From NCBI GenBank assembly GCA_905339235.1, contig CAJPFG010000003.1, positions 124,001 to 188,000 on the forward strand: 64,000 nt of DNA. Reading direction: 5' to 3'. Positions 23,032 through 30,710 of the stretch are shown here, in pieces. The first letter of the stretch is position 1. Each line of letters opens with the position of its first letter. The stretch is from Phycisphaerales bacterium (GTDB lineage Bacteria > Planctomycetota > Phycisphaerae > Phycisphaerales > UBA1924). The translations under genes were made by a program, and so were the position numbers. Below the pieces are notes generated by a model. The model was not told the origin of the DNA. It searched no databases and saw only the letters and a program-made list of their open reading frames with translations.

Positions 23032-24150
23032 TCATTTCCGTTTCGGATCCATCGCCTCGCGCAGGCTTTCGCCCACAAAGTTCAGGGCTAGCAGCGTGAC
23101 CGCCAGCATCGCGCAGGGAAAGACCAGCAACCACCAGTTCGACTGATAAGGGTTGAGTTCCCCGAGGCCCTCGGAGGCCAGGCGCCCCCAACTTGGGAGC
23201 GGGGGTTTCACTCCGATTCCAAGGAAACTCAGGAACGCCTCCTGGAGCATGGCCTGCGGCACGGTCAGCGTGGCGTAGACGATGATCGGGCCGGCGAGGT
23301 TGGGGAGAAGGTGGCGGGTGAAGGTGCGGAGGGGCGGGACGCCGATGGCTCGCGCGGCCTCCATGAAGGGGCGGGCCTTGAGGCTGAGGACTTCGCCGCG
23401 GATCACGCGGGCCATGGTGAGCCATGACGTTCCACCGATGGCGATGAGCAGGACGGTGAGGTCGATGGCCGTGCGCGTTGTTTCCGAGAGGCGGCGGGGC
23501 GGAAGCGCGACGAGGGCCCGGGCTTCGAGCGACTGGCCCTCGGGCAGCGACGGCGCGTCGGCGGCGTGCTCGTGCACCCACGCGGCCCGGGCGCCCTCGC
23601 GGGAGATGTACTCGTCCACCAGCGCATCGCCCGCGACGGCCAGCAGCACCACCACCAGCACGTAGGGCAGCCCGAAGAGCACATCGACGATCCGCATCAT
23701 GACGGCATCGACGCGCCCGCCCGCATACGCGGCCAGCGAGCCGTAGAGCGTGCCGATGACGACCGAGATCAACGCGGCGGCGAGGCCCACGGTAAGCGAG
23801 ATCGCCCCGCCCGCGAGAAGCCGGACCACGACGCTGCGGCCGAGGATGTCGGTGCCGAGCCAGAAGCGCGGCGTGGGCGTGATCGCCTCCGTGCGGCGGG
23901 CCTGATCGGGCGTGGGGGTGATCCAGAATGGCGGGAGGCGGCCCGCGGCGGTGTCGCCGGCGTTGTAGCGCGGCATCGACCCGCCGCCGGGTTCTGAGAT
24001 GCGAGCGAGCGTCCAAGGGAGAGACCCCACGCAAAGCACGAGGATCAGTCCGAGCACCGCGAGGCTCACCATGGCGCCCGGGCGTCGCCAGAGCGACACG
24101 CGCCGCGGGGGCGGGGCCATGATCGCGGGAACTGTCGGCTCCGAAGCCAT
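23032..24150 (-). CDS. dppC: Dipeptide/oligopeptide ABC transporter permease
   Basis: DppC/OppC-type permease of 372 residues. The N-terminal RRPGAMVSLAVLGLILVLC span is followed by a periplasmic region ending in HxLGTDxLGRD-like WLGTDILGRSVVVRLLAGG. Further membrane spans carry the EAA loop MEAARAIGVPPLRTFTRHLLPN near residue 285, which contacts the ATPase. An extra acidic/charged segment of about 80 residues interrupts the spans after VLLAVAGDALVDEY. It lies 36 bases downstream of the M20 peptidase gene and feeds peptides to it. Confidence 0.9.
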   Translation of the reverse strand: MASEPTVPAIMAPPPRRVSLWRRPGAMVSLAVLGLILVLCVGSLPWTLARISEPGGGSMPRYNAGDTAAGRLPPFWITPTPDQARRTEAITPTPRFWLGTDILGRSVVVRLLAGGAISLTVGLAAALISVVIGTLYGSLAAYAGGRVDAVMMRIVDVLFGLPYVLVVVLLAVAGDALVDEYISREGARAAWVHEHAADAPSLPEGQSLEARALVALPPRRLSETTRTAIDLTVLLIAIGGTSWLTMARVIRGEVLSLKARPFMEAARAIGVPPLRTFTRHLLPNLAGPIIVYATLTVPQAMLQEAFLSFLGIGVKPPLPSWGRLASEGLGELNPYQSNWWLLVFPCAMLAVTLLALNFVGESLREAMDPKRK

Positions 24151-24186
24151 TCCGGCGGTTGCTCCCGGGCGTGAGTCGGTGATCGG

Positions 24187-25632
24187 CTACTTCGTGCTGG
24201 TCAACTCGCCCAGGAACGCCGCGTGGGCGCGGCAGCCCATCTGGAAGCAGTCGATCTCGAACTTCTCGTTGGGGCTGTGGACGCGGTCGTCGTCGAGCCC
24301 GAACCCCATGAAGATGGTGTCGAGCCCGAGCACGTCCTTCAACATGCCCGCGACCGGGATCGAGCCGCCGCTCTTGATGAGCGCGGGGGCCTTGCCGCTC
24401 GCGGTCTTGAGGGCGCGGCTGGCGGCCTGCATCGGTGGCGAATCGATCGGCGTCGTCACGCCGAAGCCGCCGTGGTGGTCGGAGAGTTCCCAGCGGCAGC
24501 CGGGGGGCGTGTGCTTCTTGCACCACGCGAAGAACATCTTCGTGATCTTGCGCGGGTCCTGCTTGGCGACGAGGCGGAAGGAGACCTTCGCGCTCGCGTG
24601 GGCGGGGATCACCGTCTTCGCCCCCTTGCCCGTGTAGCCGCCCCAGATGCCGTTGATCTCGGCGGTGGGACGCCCCCACTCGCGTTCCATGGCCGTGAAG
24701 CCGGCTTCGCCGATGTCGGCCTGCTTGGGGAGGCCGATCTTCTTGAGGGCCGCGGCGGCGTTGAACTTCAGTTTCTTCCAGTTGTCGCGTTCCTTCTTCG
24801 TGAGGGGCACGACGTCCTTGTAGAAGCCGGGGATGGTGACGCGGCGTTTCTTGTCGTGCAGGAGTGAAAGCGTGCGCGCGAGTTCGGTGATGGGGTTGGG
24901 GCAGCGCCCGCCCCAGAGGCCGCTGTGGAGGTCCTGGTTGGCGGAGTGGAGGGTGATTTCGGTGTAGGCGAGGCCGCGGACGCCGTAGGTGATGGCGGGT
25001 TGGGTGCGGCCGAGCATGCCGGTGTCGGAGATGAGGCAGACATCGCACTCGCCGAGTTGCTTGGCGTGGTCCTTGACGAACTTGGGGAGGCTGACGGAGC
25101 CGGACTCTTCCTCGCCTTCGATCATGACGGTGTAGCGGGCCCCGCCGGTGGCGTGGCCGGTGGCCTCCTTCCACGCGCGGCAGGCTTCAAGGAAGGTCAT
25201 GACCTGGCCCTTGTCGTCCACCGCGCCGCGGGCGACCACGCGCTTGCCGCCGGTTTCGCCCGCCTTGGCGTCGCGGATCACGGGCTCGAAGGGGGGCGAT
25301 TCCCAGAGGTCGATGGGATCGACGGGCTGCACGTCGTAGTGGCCGTAGAAGAGGACGTGCGGGCCTTTGTATCCGGCAGCCGGTTCGATCGTGGCCAGCA
25401 CGACGGGGTGGCCGGAGCCCTTGCCGTCGGGCCCGATGTCACCGGCCTCGACGAGTTTGGCGTCGAAGCCGAGCGATTCGAGTTGCGCCCGGCACCACTC
25501 CCCGGCCGCGCGGCACTGGTCGCGGTAGGCGGGGTCGGTGCTGATGCTGGGGATCTTGAGCCAATCGACCCAGCGGTCGATGGAGGGCTTTTCGTTTGAC
25601 TTGAGCCAGTCGAGCGCGGCGGATGTAGTCAT
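24187..25632 (-). CDS. M20 family dipeptidase
   Basis: Zinc metallopeptidase of 481 residues. The motif FYGHYDVQPVDP near residue 86 contains the first metal ligand; RGAVDDKGQVM near 122 carries the bridging Asp; EGEEESGS near 155 holds the catalytic Glu pair. DTGM and the late domain with HSPNEKFE support the M20/CNDP-like dipeptidase subfamily. The start MTTSAALDWLKSN is chosen at 25632. Transcribed with dppC, implying peptide import and cleavage. Its first 70 codons are duplicated at 27050-27257. Confidence 0.92.
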   Translation of the reverse strand: MTTSAALDWLKSNEKPSIDRWVDWLKIPSISTDPAYRDQCRAAGEWCRAQLESLGFDAKLVEAGDIGPDGKGSGHPVVLATIEPAAGYKGPHVLFYGHYDVQPVDPIDLWESPPFEPVIRDAKAGETGGKRVVARGAVDDKGQVMTFLEACRAWKEATGHATGGARYTVMIEGEEESGSVSLPKFVKDHAKQLGECDVCLISDTGMLGRTQPAITYGVRGLAYTEITLHSANQDLHSGLWGGRCPNPITELARTLSLLHDKKRRVTIPGFYKDVVPLTKKERDNWKKLKFNAAAALKKIGLPKQADIGEAGFTAMEREWGRPTAEINGIWGGYTGKGAKTVIPAHASAKVSFRLVAKQDPRKITKMFFAWCKKHTPPGCRWELSDHHGGFGVTTPIDSPPMQAASRALKTASGKAPALIKSGGSIPVAGMLKDVLGLDTIFMGFGLDDDRVHSPNEKFEIDCFQMGCRAHAAFLGELTSTK

Positions 25633-25652
25633 GCGGGGAGGGTACGCCGGGG
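25424..25652. repeat. Direct repeat copy 1 (5' end of M20 gene)
   Basis: About 228 bases matching 27050-27276 with only scattered differences, in the same orientation. The match ends just upstream of the start codon after TACGCCGGGG. Confidence 0.85.
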
Positions 25653-25672
25653 TTTCGACGCGAATCTCGGAA

Positions 25673-26215
25673 TCACCCACGCCGGGCACGTGCCGCCACG
25701 AGTGCCGCACAGCACACTAGGAGCAGTTGTGTTCGCCGTGCGCTCGCTAGGAGAACTTCGTTCTGCGCCATTGTCGCTAGATTCAGAGAGACGAGGTCTT
25801 CGACACCGTTGGCCGTCGCGCCGTACGCGTTATCCCCCTTAAACCTGTCGCCGCGAGTGACGTGGTCACGCCACCTGCGCTGCCTCTCCTCTGCACCGCT
25901 GGCGTCCGATACCCAACCGGCGACGAGGATGCAAAGCGCTGCGACGAGCAGCGCTCCCACCAGCCAAGTCGAGCCGGTTGCGCCACGCGCCACCGCGGTA
26001 GTCGCACCCGACGGCGAGACGGGGGGCTGCGAATGGTCCTGCAATTCGGTCGAGTTCGACGGCGACCCACCCACGGGGAACGGTGCCACGTGGGAAACGA
26101 GGTACCCCATCTTCTGGGCTCGATCTTCTGCATCTGATGCGTCAGCGGCCAACACTGCGATAGTGCTCTCGCGGCCCGTCTCGCGATCCGCTACGTCAAC
26201 GCGAAATTCCGGCAT
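25673..26215 (-). CDS. Hypothetical membrane protein (180 aa)
   Basis: N-terminal soluble domain MPEFRVDVADRETGRESTI...ADASDAEDRAQKMGYLVSHV resembles a small domain found in front of many planctomycete membrane proteins. A Ser/Pro linker leads to one or two hydrophobic segments (WLVGALLVAALCILVAGWV near residue 83 and a second at the extreme C-terminus). The start at 26215 is preferred over one 35 codons upstream. It is co-oriented with the next gene and lies between the two copies of the M20 5' end. Confidence 0.6.
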   Translation of the reverse strand: MPEFRVDVADRETGRESTIAVLAADASDAEDRAQKMGYLVSHVAPFPVGGSPSNSTELQDHSQPPVSPSGATTAVARGATGSTWLVGALLVAALCILVAGWVSDASGAEERQRRWRDHVTRGDRFKGDNAYGATANGVEDLVSLNLATMAQNEVLLASARRTQLLLVCCAALVAARARRG

Positions 26216-26232
26216 GTCTGCCCCCTCTAGCC

Positions 26233-26871
26233 TTATTTCCAAGCTCCGGTACCGGCCCCAACGGCGATTACGATCCAGGCCGACGTCCACATCCATGGGA
26301 TCAAATGTTCGAGTAGGCACTTTCCCGAAGGGAACCGCCGGTCATCAACGGCTGAACGATACGACCCGATGGCCGGGCTGCTGTCCGCCAGGAGACCAAA
26401 CGCGAAGTGTGACCGCGCACCGATGACCCAAACGCTGGCCATGGCGACGTAGCTGGTTACCCATCCGGCGAGCGCGAGGAAACACGTCAGATTCCGGATT
26501 TCAATTACTTGAGAGACGCCGGCGAGCAGCGCCGCGTTTGCCACCAAACTAAAGTTGATTCGCTGGTGGTAGAGTCCGCTGGCCTGTTCAAACACGGCCT
26601 TCAGATCCGTCCGGGTCTCTGCCCTCAAGCGCAATCGCGTCGAGTTCAGGCATCGGGCCACCTTCTCAGACTGGTGCTCTTGCCGATCCGAGGCCCATCG
26701 AAACCAGGCCCAGCAAAGCATGTGGAGCACAGTGTTCGCTACCACGAACGGCAGAGCGGGGAAGAGCCAGGTAGCCATTCTCGGATGCGGGACCAAAAAG
26801 CACAGCGCGATCACCCCCAGCATCATCATGGCCCCGACCGAAAGCGCGATGAACATCGGGAGAACACCCAT
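26233..26871 (-). CDS. Hypothetical four-span membrane protein (212 aa)
   Basis: Hydrophobic segments at about residues 5-27, 33-55, 107-125 and 130-150, plus a C-terminal one, are separated by a charged helical loop (DRQEHQSEKVARCLNSTRL). No family recognised. GC is lower than in the neighbours. It ends 17 bases before the start of the 180-aa membrane protein, suggesting a two-gene unit that came in between the duplicated M20 sequences. Confidence 0.55.
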   Translation of the reverse strand: MGVLPMFIALSVGAMMMLGVIALCFLVPHPRMATWLFPALPFVVANTVLHMLCWAWFRWASDRQEHQSEKVARCLNSTRLRLRAETRTDLKAVFEQASGLYHQRINFSLVANAALLAGVSQVIEIRNLTCFLALAGWVTSYVAMASVWVIGARSHFAFGLLADSSPAIGSYRSAVDDRRFPSGKCLLEHLIPWMWTSAWIVIAVGAGTGAWK

Positions 26872-26931
26872 CGAATCAGTCTAACGCCAATGGAGAAGGC
26901 CGGTGGCATCGAGGTCCGCCTGAGAGGGTGC

Positions 26932-26965
26932 CACCGATTTCGCTTGCTCTGAAGCGAAATCGGTG
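26932..26965. repeat. Perfect 14-bp hairpin (twin hairpin 1)
   Basis: CACCGATTTCGCTT, six-base loop GCTCTG, AAGCGAAATCGGTG. No T-run follows. It pairs in style with the next hairpin. Confidence 0.75.
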
Positions 26966-26990
26966 AGAGGGCGACCGTCGCGCTCACACG

Positions 26991-27024
26991 CACCGACTTC
27001 ACGCCAGAGCCCGTGAAGTCGGTG
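26991..27024. repeat. Perfect 13-bp hairpin (twin hairpin 2)
   Basis: CACCGACTTCACG, an eight-base loop, CGTGAAGTCGGTG. It opens like hairpin 1 (CACCGAYTTC) and both flanks contain GGTGCCAC/GTGGCAC words, so the two are members of one repeat family. Confidence 0.75.
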
Positions 27025-27049
27025 GCACGCCAAATCGATGCCACCCGCC

Positions 27050-27257
27050 CGTCGGGCCCAATATCACCGGCCTCGACGAGTTTGGCGTCGAAGCCGAGCG
27101 ATTCGAGTTGGGCGCGGCACCACTCCCCGGCCGCGCGGCAGTGGTCGCGGTAGGCGGGGTCGGTGCTGATGCTGGGGATCTTGAGCCAATCGACCCAGCG
27201 GTCGATGGAGGGTTGCTGGTTGGACTTGAGCCAGTCGAGCGCGGCGGATGTAGTCAT
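27050..27257 (-). pseudogene. Truncated copy of the M20 dipeptidase N-terminus
   Basis: From an ATG at 27257 the frame gives MTTSAALDWLKSNQQPSIDR... through VEAGDIGPDG, about 70 residues nearly identical to the intact peptidase at 25632. It then loses all similarity as it runs into the twin hairpins. Zinc ligands and most of the enzyme are missing. Confidence 0.8.
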
Positions 27258-27276
27258 GCGGCTAGAGTACGCCGGG
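27050..27276. repeat. Direct repeat copy 2 (M20 5' end)
   Basis: Second copy of the block at 25424-25652, 1.6 kb away in the same orientation. Confidence 0.85.
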
Positions 27277-27279
27277 GCC

Positions 27280-27438
27280 TGGACCGCGTGGCGCGAGGAC
27301 GAATCGGTCGTCGAGGCCGTGCAGCAGGGCATGCGGTCGCGGCTGGACGACCGGGGGCGGTATTCACCGACGCGCGAGCAGCGCGTGCATCACTTCCACC
27401 GGCTGCTGGCGCGGGAGCTGCTTGAGTCAGCGCATTGA
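27280..27438 (+). pseudogene. C-terminal fragment resembling a ring-hydroxylating dioxygenase
   Basis: The frame reads TAWREDESVVEAVQQGMRSR, RGRYSPTREQRVHHFHRLLARELL and stops at 27438. The pattern E-D-x-x-(L/V)-VExVQxGxxSR ... G-R-x-S-x-x-E-x-x-VHHFHR is what I know from the C-terminal end of Rieske-type ring-hydroxylating oxygenase alpha subunits. No start or upstream domains exist, because the M20 fragment adjoins it head on. Probably the remains of a deleted gene. Confidence 0.5.
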
Positions 27439-27495
27439 AGGCGTGAGGCCCCGGGTCTTGGGGGCGATGAGGGCGGCCTAGAATCTTCTCTAGAC

Positions 27496-27792
27496 ATGGA
27501 GGTCGAAATGGAAACGGACTTCGATTCTCGACTGTGGTTCTTACAACAACTGCGAGGTGGACCGACTGCTTTGGCGAGTATCCACGCTGCGTATGGTGAG
27601 CTGACGGCGGGCATTCCCGGTGCACAAATCGCGTTCGGGTTACTCTGTCACCGATTAATCCTCGATGGCCTTGTTGACCGCAGGGCAAACGTGAATAACG
27701 ACATTGAGCAAGTCTGGCTGACGACGGAAGGCAAGAAGGCCCTTGCACCGAGCTTGTCAAAGAGCGGGCCACCGCTCCCCGCCAGGCGCTAA
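27496..27792 (+). CDS. Hypothetical 98-aa protein
   Basis: Segments SRLWFLQQLRGGPTALASIHAAYGE, read as helices, then QIAFGLLCHRLILDGLVDRR and EQVWLTTEGKKALAPSL resemble a winged-helix with a L-x-x-L-L-DGLV-x-R recognition region. No family assigned. Lower GC than neighbours. Its end overlaps the 152-aa gene on the opposite strand by four bases. An ATG four codons in is an alternative start. Confidence 0.5.
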   Translation: MEVEMETDFDSRLWFLQQLRGGPTALASIHAAYGELTAGIPGAQIAFGLLCHRLILDGLVDRRANVNNDIEQVWLTTEGKKALAPSLSKSGPPLPARR

Positions 27793-28247
27793 ATGCCGTC
27801 TGAGGCGACTGGGGTCGGTTCAAGACCCCACCGGACTTCAATCCTTCGAATGCGGTTGTAAACATCGTCGCGTTCCGCCGCAATTCGCTTGAGTTCTGCC
27901 ATTGCTGCGGCGGCCGCCGCGCGGGCAAGCTCCAACTCCTTTCCGTTGTCCACAAGCTGGCGCTCAAGCTCAGGGGTAGTTGATGGCAGGATGGAACGTC
28001 GACGCCTTTCGATCAGCTCGCGGTCAAGTTGAACACCTGTAACGTCGCCCGATGCCCTGAGGGCTTCGTTCAGAGCCGTTCGCACAGCGTTTCGCGCCGC
28101 GACCAGATCAACCTGGACAAGTACTCTGTGCGTGGCTAGGTCGCGGCGACGCTCGGGATTTAGCGGGACCATGAACGCCCAAACGGTCAAAAATGCCAAT
28201 GCGACCGTAGCAATGACCGCCGCCCGAGATCGAGGACTGAGTGCCAT
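27789..28247 (-). CDS. Membrane-anchored coiled-coil protein (152 aa)
   Basis: A single N-terminal membrane span (AAVIATVALAFLTVWAFMV, residues 8-26) is followed by a mainly helical region with heptad-like LERQLVDNGKELELARAAAA and AELKRIAAERDDVYNRIRR. No enzyme motif. ATG at 28247 fits; the reading frame stays open upstream only because it crosses the 21-bp array. Function unknown. Confidence 0.55.
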   Translation of the reverse strand: MALSPRSRAAVIATVALAFLTVWAFMVPLNPERRRDLATHRVLVQVDLVAARNAVRTALNEALRASGDVTGVQLDRELIERRRRSILPSTTPELERQLVDNGKELELARAAAAAAMAELKRIAAERDDVYNRIRRIEVRWGLEPTPVASDGI

Positions 28248-28377
28248 GGCGTGCTCCACCCCCAAGCGTATCGCATGGCAGGGTCGGCGGGGTGGCCCGC
28301 CTCCCCTTCGCGTCCTGACCCCAAAGACCGTGGCATCGCAGCGCCGTCGTCGGCGCGTGCGATGCTTCGCGCGCGGC

Positions 28378-28566
28378 AGGACTCCAACCGATCGGACCGG
28401 GACGCCCAACCACCGGGGCGGGACGCCCAGCGACCGGGCAAGGACTCCCAAGGGCTAGGGCGGGACGCCCAGGTGCTGGAACGGGACGCCCAACGACTGA
28501 GGCGGGACGCCCAAGAGCTGAGGCGGGACGCCCAGGAGCTGGGACGGCCGTTCAGGCGCAGAATCG
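28378..28566. repeat. 21-bp tandem array (array B)
   Basis: Seven well-conserved units start at 28399 and every 21 bases to 28545. Each begins GGGACGCCCA (one unit: AGGACTCCCA) and ends near CTGRGGC; degenerate units flank them. In the plus frame this reads RDAQxxx heptads; in the minus frame GVPPxxL heptads. Array lies upstream of the 152-aa membrane protein and is non-coding in my view. Confidence 0.85.
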
Positions 28567-28849
28567 GAGGGGCTTGTGCGGGCTGCGTGCGGTGGTTTTG
28601 GGCGTCGGCGCGGGATTCTGGGGGGAGTTTGCGGTCTTTGACGAAAGTGCGGGCTGGCGCGGGTCGATCCCCTCAATGTTGGAGAGCGAGGCTTGTGCGG
28701 GGGGTATGTGCCTCTCGCGTCCGTCCGCCGGGTCGGCCCACCCGTGGTCCTTGCCGTCAAGGCCATCACACTCCGGGCAACTCGGTTCCTTCTTTCGCGC
28801 GATGCGCGGGAGGTGACGGTGTCGGGCCCCGCTCTTCCCTTCTGTCCCC
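28567..28849. other. Gene-free spacer between array B and REP elements
   Basis: No convincing frame, promoter or hairpin. Part of an 850-base stretch (28248-29101) that has no gene but carries array B and two REP elements. Confidence 0.4.
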
Positions 28850-28936
28850 AGCGGCGTAGCCGCGGCATAGCGCTAGCCGTGGGCGTGAGCCCACGGAAAG
28901 CGTGCGCGAATCCGGGAGCCGCGTAGCGGCGGCACA
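28850..28936 (+). repeat. REP element, copy 1
   Basis: Two palindromic parts: 28850-28896, with AGCGGCGTAGCCGCGG, GCGCTAGC and CCGTGGGCGTGAGCCCACGG, and 28914-28936, with GGAGCCGCGTAGCGGCGGCA. A variable 17-base spacer separates them. Identical core to copy 2. Confidence 0.85.
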
Positions 28937-28996
28937 CTCACCCTGCCGATTCACGCCCGCCGCCCCGCTGACTTGCCGCGCGCGTCCGCGCCTCCG

Positions 28997-29083
28997 AGCG
29001 GCGTAGCCGCGGCATAGCGCTAGCCGTGGGCGTGAGCCCACGGTGAACGGTTCCGATCCGCGGAGCCGCGTAGCGGCGGCACA
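28997..29083 (+). repeat. REP element, copy 2
   Basis: Same structure: 47-base core at 28997-29043 identical to copy 1, an unrelated spacer, and the second part at 29062-29083. Direct orientation relative to copy 1. Confidence 0.85.
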
Positions 29084-29101
29084 CCTTCCGCGCCGAGGCC
29101 G

Positions 29102-29575
29102 CTATCCCGCGATCACCGCGTCATCGTCAAACACGTACCGCCGGTCGTACTTGACGTCGTGCATCTTCAGGAGCGACAGCAACTCGGTCTCGTACGACAT
29201 CCGCCCGTGTCGCGCCTCTTGGTTCTCGATGTACCGCCGTACCTCGTTGACCTTTGAATGACTCACCGAGAAGGCCGCGAACCCGTCCTGCCATGCAAAT
29301 CGCCGCATGCCCGGGCACGTCTCGCGAATCCACCGAGACGAGTTCGACTTGACCGGGCCCACCAGATCCGACTCGGACACCTTCGGCTTGCGAATGACGA
29401 GAAGGTGGGCATGATCCACCCAGCCGTTCGCGATCACGAGTGTGCAGTCCTTGTTCTCCACGATCCCGCTCATGTACGCCCACACCCGCGGCCGAACATC
29501 GGCGCCCAGCCAGGGCTCGCGGCGCTTCGTCGAGAACACGATGTGGGTGTAGAGCATTGAGTACGTATTGGCCAT
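29102..29575 (-). CDS. REP-associated tyrosine transposase (RAYT, IS200/IS605 family Y1)
   Basis: 157-residue single-strand transposase. The N-terminus YSMLYTHIVFSTKRREPWL and the HUH motif VDHAHLLV near residue 56 are characteristic of TnpA/RAYT; the nucleophile Tyr lies in EVRRYIENQEARH near residue 110. Flanking REP elements on both sides, two direct and one inverted, are its expected substrates. RAYTs are single-copy, domesticated relatives that move or maintain REP palindromes rather than themselves. ATG at 29575. Confidence 0.9.
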   Translation of the reverse strand: MANTYSMLYTHIVFSTKRREPWLGADVRPRVWAYMSGIVENKDCTLVIANGWVDHAHLLVIRKPKVSESDLVGPVKSNSSRWIRETCPGMRRFAWQDGFAAFSVSHSKVNEVRRYIENQEARHGRMSYETELLSLLKMHDVKYDRRYVFDDDAVIAG

Positions 29576-29610
29576 GCGCGGAGTCTACCGGACGGTGTTC
29601 TCGCTCGTTG

Positions 29611-29697
29611 TGCCGCCGCTGACGCGGCTCCCAGATTTATGCCACCGCCACCGTGGGCTCACGCCCACGGCTAGCGCTATGCCGCGGCTACGCCGCT
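29611..29697 (-). repeat. REP element, copy 3 (inverted)
   Basis: Reverse-orientation copy: second part at 29611-29631 (one change, GAC for TAC) and the 47-base core at 29651-29697. It lies upstream of the RAYT gene, so the transposase sits between inverted REPs. The rest of 29576-29941 contains no credible gene. Confidence 0.85.
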
Positions 29698-29864
29698 GAA
29701 GAGCGGCCCGATCAGGGTTCGCACCCCCGTCCACGGCCAGCGCTCCGACTTGGCGCGGCCCGTCTCCAACGTCTACGAGGTCAACTTCGGCATGAACGGC
29801 CCCGGGGCTGACCATTGCGTCGGCGGGGGAGGCGAAGTTGGCGGCGTGAGCCCCACGAAGAATT

Positions 29865-29930
29865 TCGCAGAGACGCGGAGGACGCAGAGAAGAGAAAGGC
29901 CCGGGCGGGTGCTCGGGCCTCTTTCGTTTC
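29865..29930. terminator. 9-bp-period repeat plus bidirectional terminator, module 1
   Basis: CGCAGAGA, CGCGGAGGA, CGCAGAGAA units (29866-29897) run directly into the hairpin GGCCCGGGC-GGGT-GCTCGGGCC (29898-29919). On the plus strand TCTTTCGTTT follows; on the minus strand TTTCTCTT follows. It ends the nucleotidyltransferase gene on the minus strand. Confidence 0.75.
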
Positions 29931-29941
29931 CATCACATTCC

Positions 29942-30529
29942 TCAACCGTCCGGGGTATCCAGCAACTGCTGGAGCCGCGCGGCCAGCGCGGGCGGGATTC
30001 GCGAGGTCCACGTCTGGTCCACCAGCCCCACATCGATCAGGTCGCGGATGTGCGTGCGGTCCTCGAGTCTGAACGTCGTGAGTTTGATTTGCACGAGCGC
30101 ATCGAGATTGATCACTCGATACGGCTCGATGTCTGCGGATTCGCGCACGTCCGGATTGACGAGGGCGTCGTCGGGCTTGACCAGCTCTCCGGCGAAGATC
30201 ACGCGTACTACATCGCGCGGCGAGGCCTTGGCGTGGTCGAGGAACAGGTCCAACCCGGCGGCACGGCGGTACACAAAGCCCGCCGCTTCGAGCGCCGCCT
30301 TCGCGGCGTCGAAGTCGGCGCGGCGGATCATGACATCCACGTCCTGCGTGTTCCGCACGGCGGCGCGGTCCACGGTCGCGACCCAGGCCGCGACGGCGTT
30401 GCCGCCAACCACCGCGTAAGGCACCCCGCCCGCCCTGAGGGCGGCGGATGCCCGGAGCAGCCGCTGTCGCACGAGTTCCACGGCGTCCACCATCCGTTGA
30501 AGCACGTCGGTTGAGTTCACGCCGTCCAC
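29942..30529 (-). CDS. AbiEii-like nucleotidyltransferase family protein
   Basis: 195 residues of the MNT/AbiEii nucleotidyltransferase fold: PYAVVGGNAVAAWVATVDR near residue 38, RNTQDVDVMIRRADF near 60 with the metal-binding DVD, then a helical part with YRVINLDALVQIKLTTFRLEDRTHIRDLIDV, split here as VINLDALVQIKLTTFR and RTHIRDLID, typical of AbiEii-like proteins. No cognate antitoxin gene is adjacent, so it is perhaps a solitary enzyme or toxin. It is bounded on each side by the same repeat-terminator module. Confidence 0.8.
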   Translation of the reverse strand: MDGVNSTDVLQRMVDAVELVRQRLLRASAALRAGGVPYAVVGGNAVAAWVATVDRAAVRNTQDVDVMIRRADFDAAKAALEAAGFVYRRAAGLDLFLDHAKASPRDVVRVIFAGELVKPDDALVNPDVRESADIEPYRVINLDALVQIKLTTFRLEDRTHIRDLIDVGLVDQTWTSRIPPALAARLQQLLDTPDG

Positions 30530-30578
30530 GGACGATTCTACGGGCGCGTCGTGGGCCGCGTTGTTCCCGGGGCCCGTG

Positions 30579-30648
30579 GAGGAGTTTCTCGCAGAGATCG
30601 CGGAGCACGCGGAGAACGCAAAGAGGGCCCGGGCAATCGCCCGAGCCC
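30579..30648. terminator. 9-bp-period repeat plus terminator, module 2 (end of fusA)
   Basis: GAGGAGTTTCT followed by CGCAGAGAT, CGCGGAGCA, CGCGGAGAA, CGCAAAGAG, then hairpin GGGCCCGGGC-AATC-GCCCGAGCCC (30625-30648). For fusA, transcribed leftward, the stem is followed by TCTTTGCGTT. Same order and orientation as module 1. Confidence 0.75.
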
Positions 30649-30710
30649 TCGTTCATTTCCGGTCCAACTCTCCGCTCCCCTCTGTCTTCCTCTGCGTTCG
30701 CCTTCCGGGC

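Noticed and set aside
27163..27276. Upstream extension of the dioxygenase fragment
   Set aside because: This part is the antisense of the duplicated M20 sequence and not dioxygenase-like.
28251..28859. Apparent heptad-repeat protein with RDAQ units
   Set aside because: The repeats are the 21-bp DNA array; both strands stay open because the period is divisible by three. No start or RBS.
28850..29697. CRISPR array
   Set aside because: Repeats are palindromic REPs with different spacing and orientation, and a RAYT gene explains them; no Cas genes.
29720..29860. Protein-like frame with VSNVYEVNFGMNGPG
   Set aside because: Short, no start or stop context, no family recognised; left as possible fragment only.
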